A DNA stretch of 64,000 bases from Pararhizobium sp. YC-54 (GTDB taxonomy: Bacteria; Pseudomonadota; Alphaproteobacteria; Rhizobiales; Rhizobiaceae): assembly GCF_025847205.1 (NCBI RefSeq), contig NZ_JAOYTH010000006.1, positions 248,001 to 312,000 on the forward strand, read 5' to 3'. The notes under the pieces are model-generated. The model saw only the letters and a list, made by a program, of their open reading frames with translations, made no database searches and had not been told where the DNA came from. Within the stretch, counting starts at the first letter, position 1, and each line of letters opens with the position of its first letter. This document shows positions 63,127 through 64,000 of this stretch, in pieces. A program made the translations under genes and the position numbers.

Positions 63127-63564
63127 TTGACCGCAGGCCTGCTTTTCGGCGTTTTCAGCGCCGCCTTCCTCTCCGCCACGTTGCTCGTTGGTGTGTCGGA
63201 GGCGGCATTGATCCTTGCTGCCGGACAACCGGGCGCGCAGCTTATGGCGCTTTTTCTGGCCGCGACGGCGGGCAATGTGCTTGGGGCGGTCGTCAATTTC
63301 GCGCTCGGCCGCTTTCTCCTGCGCTTCGAGAACAGCCGCTGGTTTCCCGTCAGTCCGATCAACAGGAAGCGAGCCGAGGTACTGTTTGGCCGCTATGGCC
63401 GGCCCGTGCTGCTTTTGTCCTGGCTACCGGTGATCGGCGATCCGCTGACGCTGGCGGCCGGACTGCTGCGCACCCCGTTTCCCGCCTTCCTCCTCTATGT
63501 GACGATCGGCAAGGCGGCGCGCTATGCCGTACTGCTCTGGGCATGGGATGCCGTTGCCGGCTGA
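63127..63564 (+). CDS. YqaA-family (VTT/DedA-related) membrane protein
   Basis: 145 residues from a TTG start, with no in-frame ATG available and a weak ribosome site. Four or so helices: GLLFGVFSAAFLSATLL, LMALFLAATAGNVLGAVVNFALG, VLLLSWLPVIGDPLTLAAGLL and FPAFLLYVTIGKAARY. AGNVLGAVVNFALGR, the SWLPVIGDPLTLAAG segment and the conserved Arg/Lys identify the YqaA/SNARE-associated group. Probably a lipid-related transporter. It is coupled to the SelT-like gene. Confidence 0.88.
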   Translation: MTAGLLFGVFSAAFLSATLLVGVSEAALILAAGQPGAQLMALFLAATAGNVLGAVVNFALGRFLLRFENSRWFPVSPINRKRAEVLFGRYGRPVLLLSWLPVIGDPLTLAAGLLRTPFPAFLLYVTIGKAARYAVLLWAWDAVAG

Positions 63565-63621
63565 AGCGCCAGAAGCAAAAACGGCGAGGAAATCCCCGCC
63601 GTCGATCGAATGAAACCAGCG

Positions 63622-64000
63622 TCAGCGATAGGGCGAATAGCAGACCTTGTAGACGCCGCCATAGCTCAGGAACCGGTTCGTCGCCGGATTGTAGGAGCGG
63701 TACCGTGACAGGCACCAGTCCACATGCGAGCCGGCATAGCCGCGGCGGATATAACGGTCACGGTAGACCGGCCGCGGTGCGATATAGACGCTAAAGCCGG
63801 GCCGATAGTAGGGCCGGTAATACGGACGGTAGTAAGGCCGATAACCGGCATAGGGCCGATAGTAGCGATAGCCAGGCCGATAACGGTAGCCGTCTCCACG
63901 ATACTCCGGAACGTCGCGGCGACGTTGGACAGTCTGGATATCCGTCTGGCGGTCGATTTTCACGTCCGGTGCGGCCAAGGGAACGGCCAGCGCCGATGCC
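63622..64000 (-). CDS. BA14K family protein, 5'-truncated by the window edge
   Basis: At least 125 residues; the frame continues past base 64000, where the signal peptide starts (its end ALAVPLA is visible near 63985). A Tyr/Arg/Pro-rich middle (three YYRP repeats) is followed by the BA14K core [20 protein letters not shown] and [11 protein letters not shown] with two Cys. BA14K was described in Brucella as an immunoreactive membrane or surface protein; lectin-like activity has been suggested. The start is not in the window. Confidence 0.87.
   Translation of the reverse strand, partial: ASALAVPLAAPDVKIDRQTDIQTVQRRRDVPEYRGDGYRYRPGYRYYRPYAGYRPYYRPYYRPYYRPGFSVYIAPRPVYRDRYIRRGYAGSHVDWCLSRYRSYNPATNRFLSYGGVYKVCYSPYR

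Noticed and set aside
1..64000. CRISPR arrays, insertion sequences, prophage or toxin-antitoxin genes
   Set aside because: No regularly spaced direct repeats, transposase, integrase or phage proteins were recognised on either strand.

Overview
The window is GC-rich chromosomal DNA of an alphaproteobacterium, most likely a member of the Rhizobiaceae (Rhizobium / Agrobacterium / Sinorhizobium relatives). The evidence is a Rhizobium-type DnaA, a complete alphaproteobacterial Tad (cpa/ctp) pilus locus, a RopA-like porin, a BA14K protein, a bmp/nup nucleoside ABC importer, and the block kdsB-pheA-nudC-HIT-SRP RNA-dnaX-ybaB-recR-rimP-nusA-ylxR-infB, which matches the order I recall for rhizobial chromosomes. 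Nothing looks like a phage, plasmid, transposon or CRISPR locus; the coding style is uniform throughout.

Layout. 1-5.1 kb: end of a heavy-metal P1B ATPase, a nucleoside deaminase, a MacA/MacB-type export pair, a tiny secreted Gly/Tyr protein and a GNAT acetyltransferase. 5.2-13.3 kb: ubiB and ubiE (ubiquinone), divergent mutM, rpsT, about 1.1 kb without genes, dnaA, and a convergent M17 leucyl aminopeptidase. 13.4-25.6 kb: the Tad pilus locus, with a TPR lipoprotein, cpaA-F plus tadB/tadC on the minus strand, the pilin gene pilA, and on the other strand an orphan pilus N-domain protein and two TadE-like pseudopilins. 25.8-38.0 kb: a nucleoside uptake and salvage region (deoB-add, upp; deoC-deoA; ABC permeases and ATPase with cdd and punA; binding protein bmp), interrupted only by an aspartic protease and slyX. 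38.3-43.1 kb: mostly small genes (membrane protein, tRNA-Ser, lipoprotein hydrolase, two Pro-rich micro-proteins, a BON protein, an AEC transporter). 43.2-64 kb: cytochrome c, kdsB-pheA, porin, nudC-HIT, the SRP RNA, dnaX-ybaB-recR, a lytic transglycosylase next to a large palindromic repeat, an ArsR/AHSA1 pair, an MFS exporter, the rimP-nusA-ylxR-infB operon, DoxX, a SelT/W/H-like thioredoxin-fold protein, a YqaA-type membrane protein and a 5'-truncated BA14K gene.

How the parts work together. The pilus locus encodes prepilin, peptidase, secretin, localisation ATPase, motor ATPase and inner-membrane platform. The nucleoside region can import nucleosides, deaminate them, phosphorolyse them, convert (deoxy)ribose-1-P to the 5-P and cleave deoxyribose-5-P; similar operator-like sequences precede both transcription units of the importer. 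I found no self-evident new defence or biosynthetic system. The most interesting signals are regulatory: two well-matched EcfG-type general-stress promoters facing a pair of uncharacterised Pro-rich micro-ORFs and a BON gene, a cluster of six GANTC (CcrM) sites upstream of dnaA, a terminator-like hairpin in the rimP-nusA-infB leader, and palindromic intergenic repeats, one of which is translatable into the N-terminus of the lytic transglycosylase.
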